The notes below the pieces were generated by a model, which saw only the letters and a list, made by a program, of their open reading frames with translations, ran no database searches and was not told the origin of the DNA. A stretch of DNA of 64,000 nt from Roseibium album. GTDB lineage: Bacteria > Pseudomonadota > Alphaproteobacteria > Rhizobiales > Stappiaceae. The DNA is taken from the NCBI GenBank assembly GCA_001404055.1, contig CXTY01000017.1:186151-250150 (forward strand), in the 5' to 3' direction. Positions 27,714 to 36,935 of the stretch are shown piece after piece. The translations under genes were made by a program, and so were the position numbers. Each line of letters opens with the position of its first letter. The first letter of the stretch is position 1.

Positions 27714-29042
27714 TTAGTTCGGGCAGGGTTCCGTACGCGCCGGCCAAGGTGCGTTTTTCTCTGCGTATTCAGCAGCTGCTTTTTCAAGCAGAGGCCGGAC
27801 CAGGTCAGTCATCGGCTCAATCCAGCCGGACGCCTGACGCCATTGCTTACCGTCCCACTCCTGGATGAACACCGGATGGCTACCAGCATGATCTTCGCAA
27901 GTGACTTTCATCGGATGCGCAAAACCAGCAAGACCAAGTTCTTTCAGGCGTGCTTCGTCAAGATCAAGGGCTTCAAGTCCCATACGCATGTCTGCGCCGG
28001 TGATCGCCTTCTTGCCAGTCAGTTCCTGAGCTGTGCGGATGGCTTCGGTGATGATGACAGAGTTGAGAACGCCACGATTGTAGAGCGTGCTCCCAATGGT
28101 TTCCGCATCGGTCGAGGAAAGGCCGGCATCAACGACATACTTCTGAATGTCGTCCAGAGCCGCGAATTCACGGCCAACGCCAGAGAAGTTCATGGCCTTG
28201 TAGCCCTTGGCACCTTCACCGCCGGCAGCTGCATCGTCATCGCCAGCCGACCACCAGACACCAATGAATTTGTCCATCGGGAACCGGATCTTGACAGCTT
28301 CCTTGATAGCAGTCGGGTTCATAGCACCCCAACCCCACATGACCATGTAGTCAGGACGGTCACGGCGAACGTTCAACCACTGCGAGGACTGGTTCTGCAT
28401 CTCGGCGCCAGGCACCGGATATTGCATCAGCTCAAAACCGTATTTTTCGGAAAGCTGTTCCAGAAGCGGTATCGGCTCGCGGCCGTAACCGGCATCAAGG
28501 AAGATGTAACCGATCTTCTTGCCCTTGAGGTTCTCAAGGCCACCTTCCTGCTCACCAATATATTTGATAACCACTGAGGCACCATCCCAGTAAGTGTCCG
28601 GCACATTGAAGATCCACGGGAAGACTGTTCCGTCAGCTGCGGCTGAAAGGCCATACCCCATAGAAAGAACCGGGATCTTGTCGACGCTGGCCTTTGGGAT
28701 CAACTGCAATGTAATACCAGTGGAATAGGGATTGTAGACCAGTGCTCCTTTGCCCTTTGTGGCTTCGTAGCACTCAACGCCTTTTTGGGCGTTGTAACCG
28801 GTTTCACATTCTTCCGTCACCAGCTTGGCGCCACCGATGCCGCCATCACGTTCGTTCAGCATCTTAAGATAGTCATGCATCCCGTTGGCGATGTGAATCC
28901 CGGATCCAGCATAGGGCCCTGTCCGGTAAGTCAGAAGCGGAACGTAATTGGTGTCCTCGGCCTGAACCGCTGTTGTCATGACGCCGGAGAGACCGACCCC
29001 AATCGCAACGGCGGTTCCCAACGCAAGTTGCTTGATGTTCAT
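27714..29042 (-). CDS. Periplasmic substrate-binding protein of the Liv-type transporter
   Basis: A type I periplasmic binding protein of 442 residues. A Sec signal peptide (NIKQLALGTAVAIGVGLSGV, cleavage after VQA) is followed by the Peripla_BP_6 domain, with YVPLLTYRTGPYAGSGIHIA near the mature N-terminus. Two ATG codons stand side by side (29045 and 29042) after GGAGGAG; the second is better spaced. Binding proteins of this branch, encoded with acyl-CoA ligases, are thought to take aromatic or fatty acid-like ligands rather than leucine; this is inference from context. It follows livM after 109 nt. Confidence 0.88.
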   Translation of the reverse strand: MNIKQLALGTAVAIGVGLSGVMTTAVQAEDTNYVPLLTYRTGPYAGSGIHIANGMHDYLKMLNERDGGIGGAKLVTEECETGYNAQKGVECYEATKGKGALVYNPYSTGITLQLIPKASVDKIPVLSMGYGLSAAADGTVFPWIFNVPDTYWDGASVVIKYIGEQEGGLENLKGKKIGYIFLDAGYGREPIPLLEQLSEKYGFELMQYPVPGAEMQNQSSQWLNVRRDRPDYMVMWGWGAMNPTAIKEAVKIRFPMDKFIGVWWSAGDDDAAAGGEGAKGYKAMNFSGVGREFAALDDIQKYVVDAGLSSTDAETIGSTLYNRGVLNSVIITEAIRTAQELTGKKAITGADMRMGLEALDLDEARLKELGLAGFAHPMKVTCEDHAGSHPVFIQEWDGKQWRQASGWIEPMTDLVRPLLEKAAAEYAEKNAPWPARTEPCPN

Positions 29043-29151
29043 CATATTCTCCTCCCATGCGGGTCCCGGCATTACGGTACCGCCAGACCAGTTGCGCCAT
29101 TCCTCACCGGATCGGTCCAAATCCGGATGGCGGGTAAACAGGCTGGTCTTC

Positions 29152-30228
29152 CTAGTAAGGGAATGGCCAGACCCTGAGTTTTTGTTTCGCGATCTGCCAC
29201 AGACGGGCAAACCCGTGCGGCTCGACGATCAGAAAGAAGATGATCAACGCACCGATGATCATGAAAGTCGCGTGTTCAACTGTCTCCGCTGCGATATCGA
29301 AACCAAGTATCCCTGGAACAAACTTGAGGATGACCGGCAGGATCCAGATGAACGCGGCGCCCATGAAAGCGCCACTAAGGCTGCCCAAGCCGCCCAGAAT
29401 AACCATGAACAGGATCTGGAAGGACAGGCGGATTGAATAGGACGACGGCTCGGCGGCATTCAGCCAGAAGAAAACCATCATGGCGCCGGCAACTCCGCAG
29501 ATGAATGATGAAACCGCGAACGCCAACAGCTTGGTTTGCAAAGGGCGAATGCCCATCAGTTCCGCAGCGATATCCATGTCGCGGATCATCATCCAGGACC
29601 GGCCGATCCGGCCGCGTAGAACATTCGCCATCAAAAACGCTATCAGAACTGTGATTCCCAGAACAACAAAGTAGCGGGCAATCGGCGTCGCCTCGGCACC
29701 GGTCACGATAACGCCAAAAACTTCCCGGCGCGGAATTTCGATCGCACCTGAAGCATTGTAATTGTAGAGCCACGGAATACGGATGAAGCACCACTCCAGA
29801 AAGAACTGTGCCGCCAGCGTAGTCACTGCCAGATAAAGTCCTTTGATGCGCAGGCTCGGCAGTCCAAAAACAGCCCCAATCGCCGCCGAGAACACGCCGG
29901 ATACGAGCACCATGAGAATGACATTGGCGTCCGGAAAGATTGTCGTCAGCTTGTAGGCGGCATAGGCGCCAACGCCCATGAACGCGCCGGTGCCGAGAGA
30001 CAATTGTCCGCAGTAACCGGTCAATACGTTCAGCCCGATCGCCGCCAGCGAGAAAACCAGGAACGGGATCATGATGGACGTCAGGAAGAAGTCGTTGGCA
30101 AAGGCAGGGATGAGCACAAAGGCAATCATCAGGATCGCTGCCAATCCCATCCTGTCCTGCAGGATCGGCATGAGTGCCTGATCCGACTTGTAACTCGTTT
30201 TGAATTGGCCAGCTTCGCGATAAAACAT
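29152..30228 (-). CDS. livM: ABC transporter permease LivM
   Basis: Inner-membrane channel subunit of 358 residues with about nine helices. The conserved LNVLTGYCGQLSLGTGAFMGVGAY block near residue 70 identifies the LivM side, as does GLPSLRIKGLYLAVTTLAAQ. The C-terminal ILGGLGSLSGAFMGAAFIW is the ATPase-contact region. It follows livH by four bases, so the two are co-translated. The N-terminal 20 residues, FYREAGQFKTSYKSDQALMP, are hydrophilic and face the cytoplasm. Confidence 0.93.
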   Translation of the reverse strand: MFYREAGQFKTSYKSDQALMPILQDRMGLAAILMIAFVLIPAFANDFFLTSIMIPFLVFSLAAIGLNVLTGYCGQLSLGTGAFMGVGAYAAYKLTTIFPDANVILMVLVSGVFSAAIGAVFGLPSLRIKGLYLAVTTLAAQFFLEWCFIRIPWLYNYNASGAIEIPRREVFGVIVTGAEATPIARYFVVLGITVLIAFLMANVLRGRIGRSWMMIRDMDIAAELMGIRPLQTKLLAFAVSSFICGVAGAMMVFFWLNAAEPSSYSIRLSFQILFMVILGGLGSLSGAFMGAAFIWILPVILKFVPGILGFDIAAETVEHATFMIIGALIIFFLIVEPHGFARLWQIAKQKLRVWPFPY

Positions 30229-30232
30229 GTGG

Positions 30233-31186
30233 TTATATCCGCTCGATGATGCGTTCGCCGAAGAGACCTTGCGGGCGGAACAGAAGGAATATCAGGGCGA
30301 TGATGTAGGCAAGCCAGGATTCGATACCGCCTCCGACCAGCCCTCCCCAGTAGAGTTCACCGATCTTTTCACCAAAGCCAATGATCAGGCCGCCGACAAT
30401 GGCACCCGGGATCGAGGTGAACCCGCCAAGAATCAACACTGGCAAAGCCTTGAAGGCGACAATTTCCAGCGCGAAGGATACGTCCGAACGCGCACCCCAC
30501 ATGATGCCCGTTGCCAGCGCAACCAGGCCTGCCGCGAACCAGACAATTGCCCAGATCTGGTTGAGGGAAATTCCGACGGAAAGTGCCGCCTGGTGATCAT
30601 CCGCAACCGCCCTGAGCGCCCGTCCGATCCGGGTCTTGTTGAAGAAAATGGCGAGCGCCGCCACCATCAAAATGGCGATCACGGCTGCGGCGATATCGAT
30701 GTGTTGCAGAATAACCAGGCCGCGGTCACCAAATTCGAAGGCCGTCGAGCCGGTCGGCAACCCGAGTTGCTCTGTGATCATCTGCTTCGGCTCGCCACCG
30801 AAAACGAATTCGCCGAACCCGATCAGAAAATAGGTCAACCCAATGGTTGCCATCAAAAGGATGATGTCGGGCTGGTTAACGAGCGGCCGCATGACCACGC
30901 GTTCAACACCATAGGCAAGGACGCCCATGACACCGATTGTGAGTATTAGCGCGAGATAAGCCGGCACACCGTTTTCATTCAGACCGACAAGCGTCAGACC
31001 GGCAAACACCACCATGATGCCCTGAGCAAAGTTGAATACGCCGGAGGCCTTGAAGATCAGCACAAATCCCAGCGCTATCAGCGCGTAGAGAATTCCGGCG
31101 ACAAACCCTTCCCACAGAACCTGCAGGAAGAAATCCGGCATCTGGTACATCTGCACGAAGGGATCGATGAAAATGTCGTAGAGCAT
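30233..31186 (-). CDS. livH: ABC transporter permease LivH
   Basis: The second channel subunit, 317 residues with eight or so helices. The family block LYALIALGFVLIFKASGVFNFAQG is near the N-terminus, and LILGGFTSIPGAIVGGLIIG with the Gly-rich turn is near the C-terminus. It lies 15 nt after livG and 4 nt before livM. An extra N-terminal stretch (YDIFIDPFVQMYQMPDFFLQ) precedes the first helix, as in the ligase-linked members of the family. Confidence 0.93.
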   Translation of the reverse strand: MLYDIFIDPFVQMYQMPDFFLQVLWEGFVAGILYALIALGFVLIFKASGVFNFAQGIMVVFAGLTLVGLNENGVPAYLALILTIGVMGVLAYGVERVVMRPLVNQPDIILLMATIGLTYFLIGFGEFVFGGEPKQMITEQLGLPTGSTAFEFGDRGLVILQHIDIAAAVIAILMVAALAIFFNKTRIGRALRAVADDHQAALSVGISLNQIWAIVWFAAGLVALATGIMWGARSDVSFALEIVAFKALPVLILGGFTSIPGAIVGGLIIGFGEKIGELYWGGLVGGGIESWLAYIIALIFLLFRPQGLFGERIIERI

Positions 31187-31201
31187 ATTTTCTCTCCCCC
31201 C

Positions 31202-32029
31202 TTAGTGGCTCACGCCGAGATAAGCGTCGATAACGGCCTGGCTGGCCTGCACTTCTTCCGGCGTTCCATCGGCGATTTTCTTGCCGTAATCGAGCACAAC
31301 GACACGGTCGGAAAGGTCCATGACAACCCCCATGTCATGCTCAATCAAAGCGATCGTTGTGCCGAACTCGTGGTTCACATCCAAAATGAACCGGCTCATG
31401 TCCTCTTTTTCTTCCAGGTTCATGCCCGCCATCGGCTCATCGAGCAGCAGCAGTTCGGGCTCCATGGCAAGTGCGCGACCCAGCTCGACCCGCTTTTGAA
31501 GTCCATAGGGCAAACGGCCCACAGGCGTTTTGCGGATCGCCTGGATCTCCAGAAAATCGATGATGTTTTCAACTTTTCGGCGGTGTTCGATTTCTTCTTG
31601 TTCTGCCGGGCCGCGCCATAGCAATTGCCAGAAGAAGTTCCGATGCATTTTCAAAGAACGCCCGGACATGATGTTGTCCAATGTGGTCATGCCCTTGAAC
31701 AGCGCAACATTTTGGAATGTACGGGCAATTCCCTGGCTCGCAGCTTCATAAGGCTTCATCTTCCGGCGGACTTTTCCGCGCCAGGAGATGGTCCCTTCCT
31801 GGGGATGATAAAACCCGTTGATGACATTCAGCATCGAGGTCTTGCCCGCGCCGTTCGGGCCGATAATTGCCCGAATTTCGCCCTTTTGAATATCGAAGGA
31901 GATATCTGTGATCGCCTTCACCCCGCCAAAGGACAACGACACATTATCCACACGCAACAGAAAATCACGCTCTGTGTTTCCCTCGGCATCCGCCGTTGCG
32001 ATCGTTTTATCCGTTACAATGGCGTTCAT
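31202..32029 (-). CDS. livG: ABC transporter ATPase LivG
   Basis: Cytoplasmic ATPase of 275 residues. Walker A is IGPNGAGKTSMLNVINGF. The signature motif is LPYGLQKRVELGRAL, with LPYGLQ in place of LSYGQQ. Walker B is LLLLDEPMAGMNLEE, and the switch His is in IALIEHDMGVVMDLSD. The gene overlaps the end of the acyl-CoA ligase gene by four bases, so translation is coupled to it. Confidence 0.93.
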   Translation of the reverse strand: MNAIVTDKTIATADAEGNTERDFLLRVDNVSLSFGGVKAITDISFDIQKGEIRAIIGPNGAGKTSMLNVINGFYHPQEGTISWRGKVRRKMKPYEAASQGIARTFQNVALFKGMTTLDNIMSGRSLKMHRNFFWQLLWRGPAEQEEIEHRRKVENIIDFLEIQAIRKTPVGRLPYGLQKRVELGRALAMEPELLLLDEPMAGMNLEEKEDMSRFILDVNHEFGTTIALIEHDMGVVMDLSDRVVVLDYGKKIADGTPEEVQASQAVIDAYLGVSH

Positions 32030-34011
32030 TCGGCAGCCTCCTGAAGACCCTTGCCGGCGTCATGTGCGGTCATGTCACGGATTTCAACAGTCGCTTCGAT
32101 TGTGCCCTTCCGACCATCTTCGAAGGTCACTTCCGTGCGCACGTGTTTCGAAGACGAACCATCATAAAGTGCCTCGATCAACGGCGCGTAGCGGTCTGCG
32201 ATGAAAGTTCTGCGAACTTTCTGGGTCCGCGTCAGTTCCCCGTCATCTGCATCAAGTTCCTTGTGAAGGATCAAAAAGCGCGTGATCTGGGCGCCCGCCA
32301 TCATCGGTTCCTGCGAAAGGTCCCGGTTGACCTGATCGACATGACCTTCCAACATTTTGTAGACGTCCGGATTCGCAGCCAACTCCTGGTAAGAGGCGTA
32401 ATTGACGTTGTTCCGCTCGGCCCAGGACCCAACAGCCGTCAGATCGATATTAATGAATACACCAACCATATCCTGTTCATGGCCGAAGGCGACTGCCTCC
32501 TTGATGTTCGGGAAGAACTTCAACTTGTTCTCGATGTATTTCGGTGCGAACAAGGACCCGCTGTTGAGCTTGCCGACGTCTTTTGCCCGGTCGATGATTT
32601 TCAGGTGACCATTATCGGTGATGATGCCCGCATCGCCCGTATGAACCCAACCATCCGGGGTTTTGGTTTTTTCAGTGGCTTCGTCATTCTTGAAATAGCC
32701 AACGAAAACGCCCGGTGAGCGGTACATGACTTCGCCGTTGTCGGCGATCTTAAGTTCCACATCAGGTGCCGGCTTGCCGACTGTGTCTCCAAAAATCTCG
32801 CCGTCCGGCTGCAGCGTAATGTAAACGCTGGCCTCGGTCTGGCCATAGAGCTGCTTCAGGTTCAGTCCGAGTGCACGGTAGAACTGAAAGATCTCCGGAC
32901 CGATCGCTTCACCAGCGGTATAACCAACCTTCATCCGGGTCAGTCCCATGCGGTTTTTCAAGGGCCCATAGACGCAAAGCTCACCGAGGCGGTAAAGAAG
33001 CCGATCCTTGAGAGCCACCTGTTCACCGTTCAGGATCTTTTCGCCCACATTGCGAGCAACGCCCATGAAATAGTCAAACATGCGGCGCTTGAATTTGCCG
33101 GCATCTTCCATGCGGACCATGATCTGGGTCAGCATGTTTTCAAACACGCGCGGCGGCGCAAAGAAGTAGGTCGGCGCAATTTCAAGCCGGTCGACGTCAA
33201 TCGTGTCCATGCTCTCGGGGCAATTGACGCAATATCCGGCCGTGAAGGCTTGAGCGAGCGAAAAGACATGATCGCCGATCCATGCCATCGGCAGGTAAGC
33301 CAGCACTTCTTCGGTCTCATTCAGCTTGTCAAAAGTATTACCGTTGCGCGCCGAAATGACGAGATTATCGAAGGATAGCATGACGCCCTTAGGACGCCCG
33401 GTGGTCCCGGACGTATAAAGCATTACGGCAACATCAGCGCCTTTGCCGCCAGCAAAGCCTTTTTCCCATTCGCCTGTCAGAGACGCATCTTGGGCAAGCA
33501 GATCGCGGCCTTTTTCCTGAAGTTTCGCATACGCATGCAAGTGGGCATGATCGTAGTCGCGAAGTCCGCGCTCTTCATCGTAGATGATGTCCGTCAGGCT
33601 CGTGACTTCTTCAGAAATGCCCTGCAGCTTGTCGACCTGCTCCTGATCTTCCACGACCGCAAACTTGACCTCGGCATGGCCAAGGACAAAGGCCATTTCT
33701 TCAGCAACCGAATCTGCATAGACAGGAACCGGAACTGCGCCGAGCGCCTGTGCTGCAACCATGGACCAGTAGAGGCGAGGTCGGTTTGCCCCGACAATGG
33801 CGATCTTGTCTCCCGGACCGAGGCCCAGTGATTTCAATCCGATTGAAAATGCGCGAATTTCTTCAAACACCTCGGACCAGGTCCAGCTCTGCCAGATCCC
33901 TAAATCCTTTTCCCGGAACGCTGTCCGGTTTCCGAATACCTTCACATTGTGCAGAAGGATTTTCGGAAAGGTGTCATCCCCACGCAGCGAAGCGCTGGTC
34001 GGCCCTACCAT
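32026..34011 (-). CDS. Long-chain acyl-CoA synthetase, AMP-binding (FadD15-like)
   Basis: Activates a carboxylic acid to its CoA thioester by way of an acyl-adenylate. The ATP loop is MLYTSGTTGRPKGVML, the A5 region is LKQLYGQTEASVY, and the Asp/Arg hinge is in GWVHTGDAGIITDNGHLKII. The catalytic Lys region lies in KYIENKLKFFPNIKEAV. At 661 residues it is in the FadD15/ACSBG size class. It is the first gene of a seven-gene operon with a full Liv transporter, so uptake and activation of an organic acid are probably joined. Fatty acids, aromatic acids or similar are possible; the sequence does not decide. Confidence 0.9.
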   Translation of the reverse strand: MVGPTSASLRGDDTFPKILLHNVKVFGNRTAFREKDLGIWQSWTWSEVFEEIRAFSIGLKSLGLGPGDKIAIVGANRPRLYWSMVAAQALGAVPVPVYADSVAEEMAFVLGHAEVKFAVVEDQEQVDKLQGISEEVTSLTDIIYDEERGLRDYDHAHLHAYAKLQEKGRDLLAQDASLTGEWEKGFAGGKGADVAVMLYTSGTTGRPKGVMLSFDNLVISARNGNTFDKLNETEEVLAYLPMAWIGDHVFSLAQAFTAGYCVNCPESMDTIDVDRLEIAPTYFFAPPRVFENMLTQIMVRMEDAGKFKRRMFDYFMGVARNVGEKILNGEQVALKDRLLYRLGELCVYGPLKNRMGLTRMKVGYTAGEAIGPEIFQFYRALGLNLKQLYGQTEASVYITLQPDGEIFGDTVGKPAPDVELKIADNGEVMYRSPGVFVGYFKNDEATEKTKTPDGWVHTGDAGIITDNGHLKIIDRAKDVGKLNSGSLFAPKYIENKLKFFPNIKEAVAFGHEQDMVGVFINIDLTAVGSWAERNNVNYASYQELAANPDVYKMLEGHVDQVNRDLSQEPMMAGAQITRFLILHKELDADDGELTRTQKVRRTFIADRYAPLIEALYDGSSSKHVRTEVTFEDGRKGTIEATVEIRDMTAHDAGKGLQEAAE

Positions 34012-34398
34012 GTATCGTTTCTTCCCCTAGAACACCCTGCGCCCGGTGGAGCGCAAACAAGATGCTCTTTCATTTCAGAACAGATCAACTTGTCCGTCTT
34101 TACGCGGCACCGCGTGCACACGGGTTGATCTGGAAGGCGCCCCAGTTTTTTCGGGGTCGTTTTCCCATCAGATATGAAACTACCTGCCGAGCGAACCTTC
34201 AACCGCTAATTTGCAGCTGGCTCGCCTGAGGGGCGTCTCATTTCCGATGAAGACAAGCTAGAGGCTGCTATTTTCAGCAATATGATTCAAATATTTCTAA
34301 TTGTGTCGTTTACGCTGCAAGTGCGAATTGCAAATAGGCCTAAAGCGTTTCCAAGCAGAGAAAACGTAAAAATATCTGATATTTTTCAGTAAGTTATA
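34012..34398. other. Intergenic stretch upstream of the acyl-CoA/Liv operon
   Basis: No gene is supported here. The notable item is a perfect AT-rich palindrome at 34368-34386 with 9-bp arms around one base, which may be an operator or the end of the neighbouring pseudogene. A short CCCC/GGGG hairpin lies near 34140-34157. The rest is AT-rich and probably holds the operon promoter. Confidence 0.4.
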
Positions 34399-34776
34399 TC
34401 AACATTCAAAATCAACGTCTGTTTTTTTGAGAGCGACTGCCTTTTGAAGGAATTCATCGATTCGGCTGTTCGCAACCAGCTTGGTCTTGGTGAATCGCAC
34501 ACATCCCTTGCCGACACTCAGGCCTTTCAGAAGTACGCCTTCAGGATCAATTTTCGTCGCATCGCCGACTTAAAGACTGACATAATTGCGTTGCGCATTG
34601 AGATGAAAGAAAAATTCACCATCCAGCGCATACCCGAGCATCTTGTTGTGGATGTGCTCCTTGATTGAAGGTTCCGCGGATTTTATCAAGTTCCGTATCT
34701 GCAATACCTTTTGTCGTCGCCAGTCATCGTCAAGTTGCTCCAGATATTCTTGAGGTGTCTCAGCGCTGTGTTGCAT
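34399..34776 (-). pseudogene. DUF1801 domain protein gene broken by an in-frame TAA
   Basis: The frame starts at ATG 34776 (AAAAGG before it) with MQHSAETPQEYLEQL and reads DUF1801-like sequence to RNYVSL. There a TAA (34570-34572) stands where homologues carry the tyrosine of a YVGD motif. The same frame continues perfectly: VGDATKIDPEGVLLKGLSVG, then CVRFTKTKLVANSRIDEFL, to a TGA at 34399. A single base change of TAT or TAC thus explains the break, and the loss looks recent. The intact gene would give about 125 residues. The small family is found in bacteria and its function is poorly known (YdhG/frataxin-like fold). Confidence 0.75.
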
Positions 34777-34964
34777 TTGCCTTTTCCAAAATCGAACATT
34801 TTGATTGAGCCAAACTGTGTCGAAAATGCAGTTGACGCAAACCGACGAACTCCACTTTAGCGATTGAGACACGATCGCCGCTGCCCCCTATTCAAGCCCC
34901 CTCCACCCTTCGGACTAATTTTACCTTGTTCAGTCTCTTTCCATTTTGATCTAATCTCATTGTC

Positions 34965-36926
34965 ATGGAGGAGACAAAACAGCTCAAAGTGCAACTTGAT
35001 CTGATGCAGGCGGCGCTTGATCACATCAATCAGGGTTTCACGGTTTTTGACCGCGACCTGCGTCTGGTCGCCTGGAACCGTGGTCTCTATGACATGCTCG
35101 ACATGCCGAACGAAATCGTTCAGCGCGGATCTCATCTTGAAGCCTTCATTCGCGTCAATGCTGAGCGTGGCGAATACGGTCAGGGCGACACAGAGGGCAA
35201 GATTGCCCGCCGCATTGAGCGTGCAAAACTGTTCGAGCCTCACTATTTTGAACGCGTCCGACCCAACGGTCAGATCATTGCCGTCTCGGGAACCCCGCTG
35301 CCACAAGGTGGTTTCGTCACGATCTATTCCGATGTGACGGAAGAACGCCGCCGTCAGGAAAAACTGGAACGTACCGTGGAAGAACGGACCCGGGCCCTGC
35401 AGCAAAGCGAAGACTGGCTGCGGCTGGTAACAGATAATATCCCGGCCTTGATCGCCTATCTTGCACCCGGGCCGGTCTTCCGGTTCGCCAACCGGCGGTA
35501 CGCAGACTGGTTCGGACAATCCGTTGCATCGATTGCAGGTCGACCTGCGTCAAAAGTTGTTGGCGCAGAACTGTTCAAGGAACTTGAACCACATATAGAC
35601 CGCGCATTTGAAGGCAACGCCGTCAGTTACGAATACCAGCGACAACGTCCGGACGGTACCAAGGCCTATATGCGCTCAACTCTCATTCCCGACATGACGG
35701 TTGATGGTCGAACACTTGGGATTTTCGTGCTCTCCCTGGATGCCACCGACCAGAAACAGGCTGAAGCGACCCTCGTGCAATCCCAGCGAATGGATGCCGT
35801 CGGCAAATTGACTGGCGGGCTAGCGCATGATTTCAACAATCTTCTGACAATCATGATGGGCAACCTTTTAAGCCTTGGCCGCATGGATACCCCCATTGGC
35901 AAAGAGATGCTTGACGGCAAGCTGAGCCCCATGATGGAGGCCACCAAACGCGGATCTGACCTGATCCAGCGTCTATTGGTTTTCAGCCGCGGCAAGGCCA
36001 TTGATCCGCAGATTGTGTCCCTGGCACAGGTTGTCGCCAACGCCGGCCGGTTGCTCGACGGCTCGCTGCCCTCGACAATCAACTTTGAAACAGAAATCGA
36101 GGACAGCACAATCGCGGCACGGATTGATCCGACGCAGATGGAAACAGCGCTGATCAATCTTGCCTTCAACGCCCGTGATGCGATGCCGGATGGCGGTGAG
36201 CTGAAGATTGTTCTTTCCGATACGTCGCTCGACAAACGAGAAGCAGAAGAGCTTGGAATTCCGCAAGGCCGTTATGCTCGTATTGCCGTTGAAGATACCG
36301 GCAGCGGCATGGACGAGGACACAAGGCTCAAGATCTTCGAGCCTTTTTTCACCACCAAGAATTTTGGCACCGGCAGTGGGCTGGGCCTGTCCATGGTTTA
36401 TGGCTTCATTCATCAGTCGGGCGGTGCCATTCGCGTTAAAAGCAGTGTCGGAAACGGTACTTGCCTTTCGCTTTATCTCCCCTTCAAATCACTTGAAACG
36501 GTGGCAAACAGCGCCGCATATGGATTGAGTCAATCGTCTTTGAAACGTGGAGAAGGAGAACTTCTACTATTGGTAGAAGACGATCCTGATGTGGCAAATA
36601 CCGTGAGCGACCAGCTTCAGGACCTCGGCTACACTGTGCTGCGCGCCGAGAGTGCCGACGATGCCAAGCAACTTGCGCTTGACCTGCCAGAGCTTAAGGG
36701 CGTTCTCAGCGATATCATCATGCCTGGTCAGATCAATGGCCTGGCGTTGGCACGTGAAATCCAGCAAAAAAGAAATGATCTCGGCATTGCACTGATGTCA
36801 GGATATGCTGACTGGTCCGCGCTCGCGGGCCAAGAGGACCAATGTGAATTTCCGGTCTTGGCGAAACCCTTCGCTGACCATCAACTTGCCGAAACCTTGC
36901 AGAAAATTCTTTCCATGAAGACGTAG
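34965..36926 (+). CDS. Hybrid sensor histidine kinase (PAS-PAS-HisKA-HATPase-REC)
   Basis: A soluble sensor kinase of 653 residues without membrane helices. A PAS_7 domain (about 13-125, with GFTVFDRDLRLVAWNRG) and a coiled coil lead to a second PAS domain (about 150-265). The phosphorylated His 288 is in GGLAHDFNNLLTIMMGN. The ATP domain shows EDTGSGMDEDTRLKIFEPF and GTGSGLGLSMVYGF. A C-terminal receiver domain follows with LLLVEDDPDVA and the phospho-Asp in GVLSDIIMPG. The input signal is unknown. The next gene, 9 nt on, encodes its probable response regulator. Confidence 0.93.
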   Translation: MEETKQLKVQLDLMQAALDHINQGFTVFDRDLRLVAWNRGLYDMLDMPNEIVQRGSHLEAFIRVNAERGEYGQGDTEGKIARRIERAKLFEPHYFERVRPNGQIIAVSGTPLPQGGFVTIYSDVTEERRRQEKLERTVEERTRALQQSEDWLRLVTDNIPALIAYLAPGPVFRFANRRYADWFGQSVASIAGRPASKVVGAELFKELEPHIDRAFEGNAVSYEYQRQRPDGTKAYMRSTLIPDMTVDGRTLGIFVLSLDATDQKQAEATLVQSQRMDAVGKLTGGLAHDFNNLLTIMMGNLLSLGRMDTPIGKEMLDGKLSPMMEATKRGSDLIQRLLVFSRGKAIDPQIVSLAQVVANAGRLLDGSLPSTINFETEIEDSTIAARIDPTQMETALINLAFNARDAMPDGGELKIVLSDTSLDKREAEELGIPQGRYARIAVEDTGSGMDEDTRLKIFEPFFTTKNFGTGSGLGLSMVYGFIHQSGGAIRVKSSVGNGTCLSLYLPFKSLETVANSAAYGLSQSSLKRGEGELLLLVEDDPDVANTVSDQLQDLGYTVLRAESADDAKQLALDLPELKGVLSDIIMPGQINGLALAREIQQKRNDLGIALMSGYADWSALAGQEDQCEFPVLAKPFADHQLAETLQKILSMKT

Positions 36927-36935
36927 GAACGAGAC

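Noticed and set aside
34444-34668. A 74-codon plus-strand frame starting with TTG
   Set aside because: It is antisense to the DUF1801 pseudogene, whose family residues lie on the other strand.
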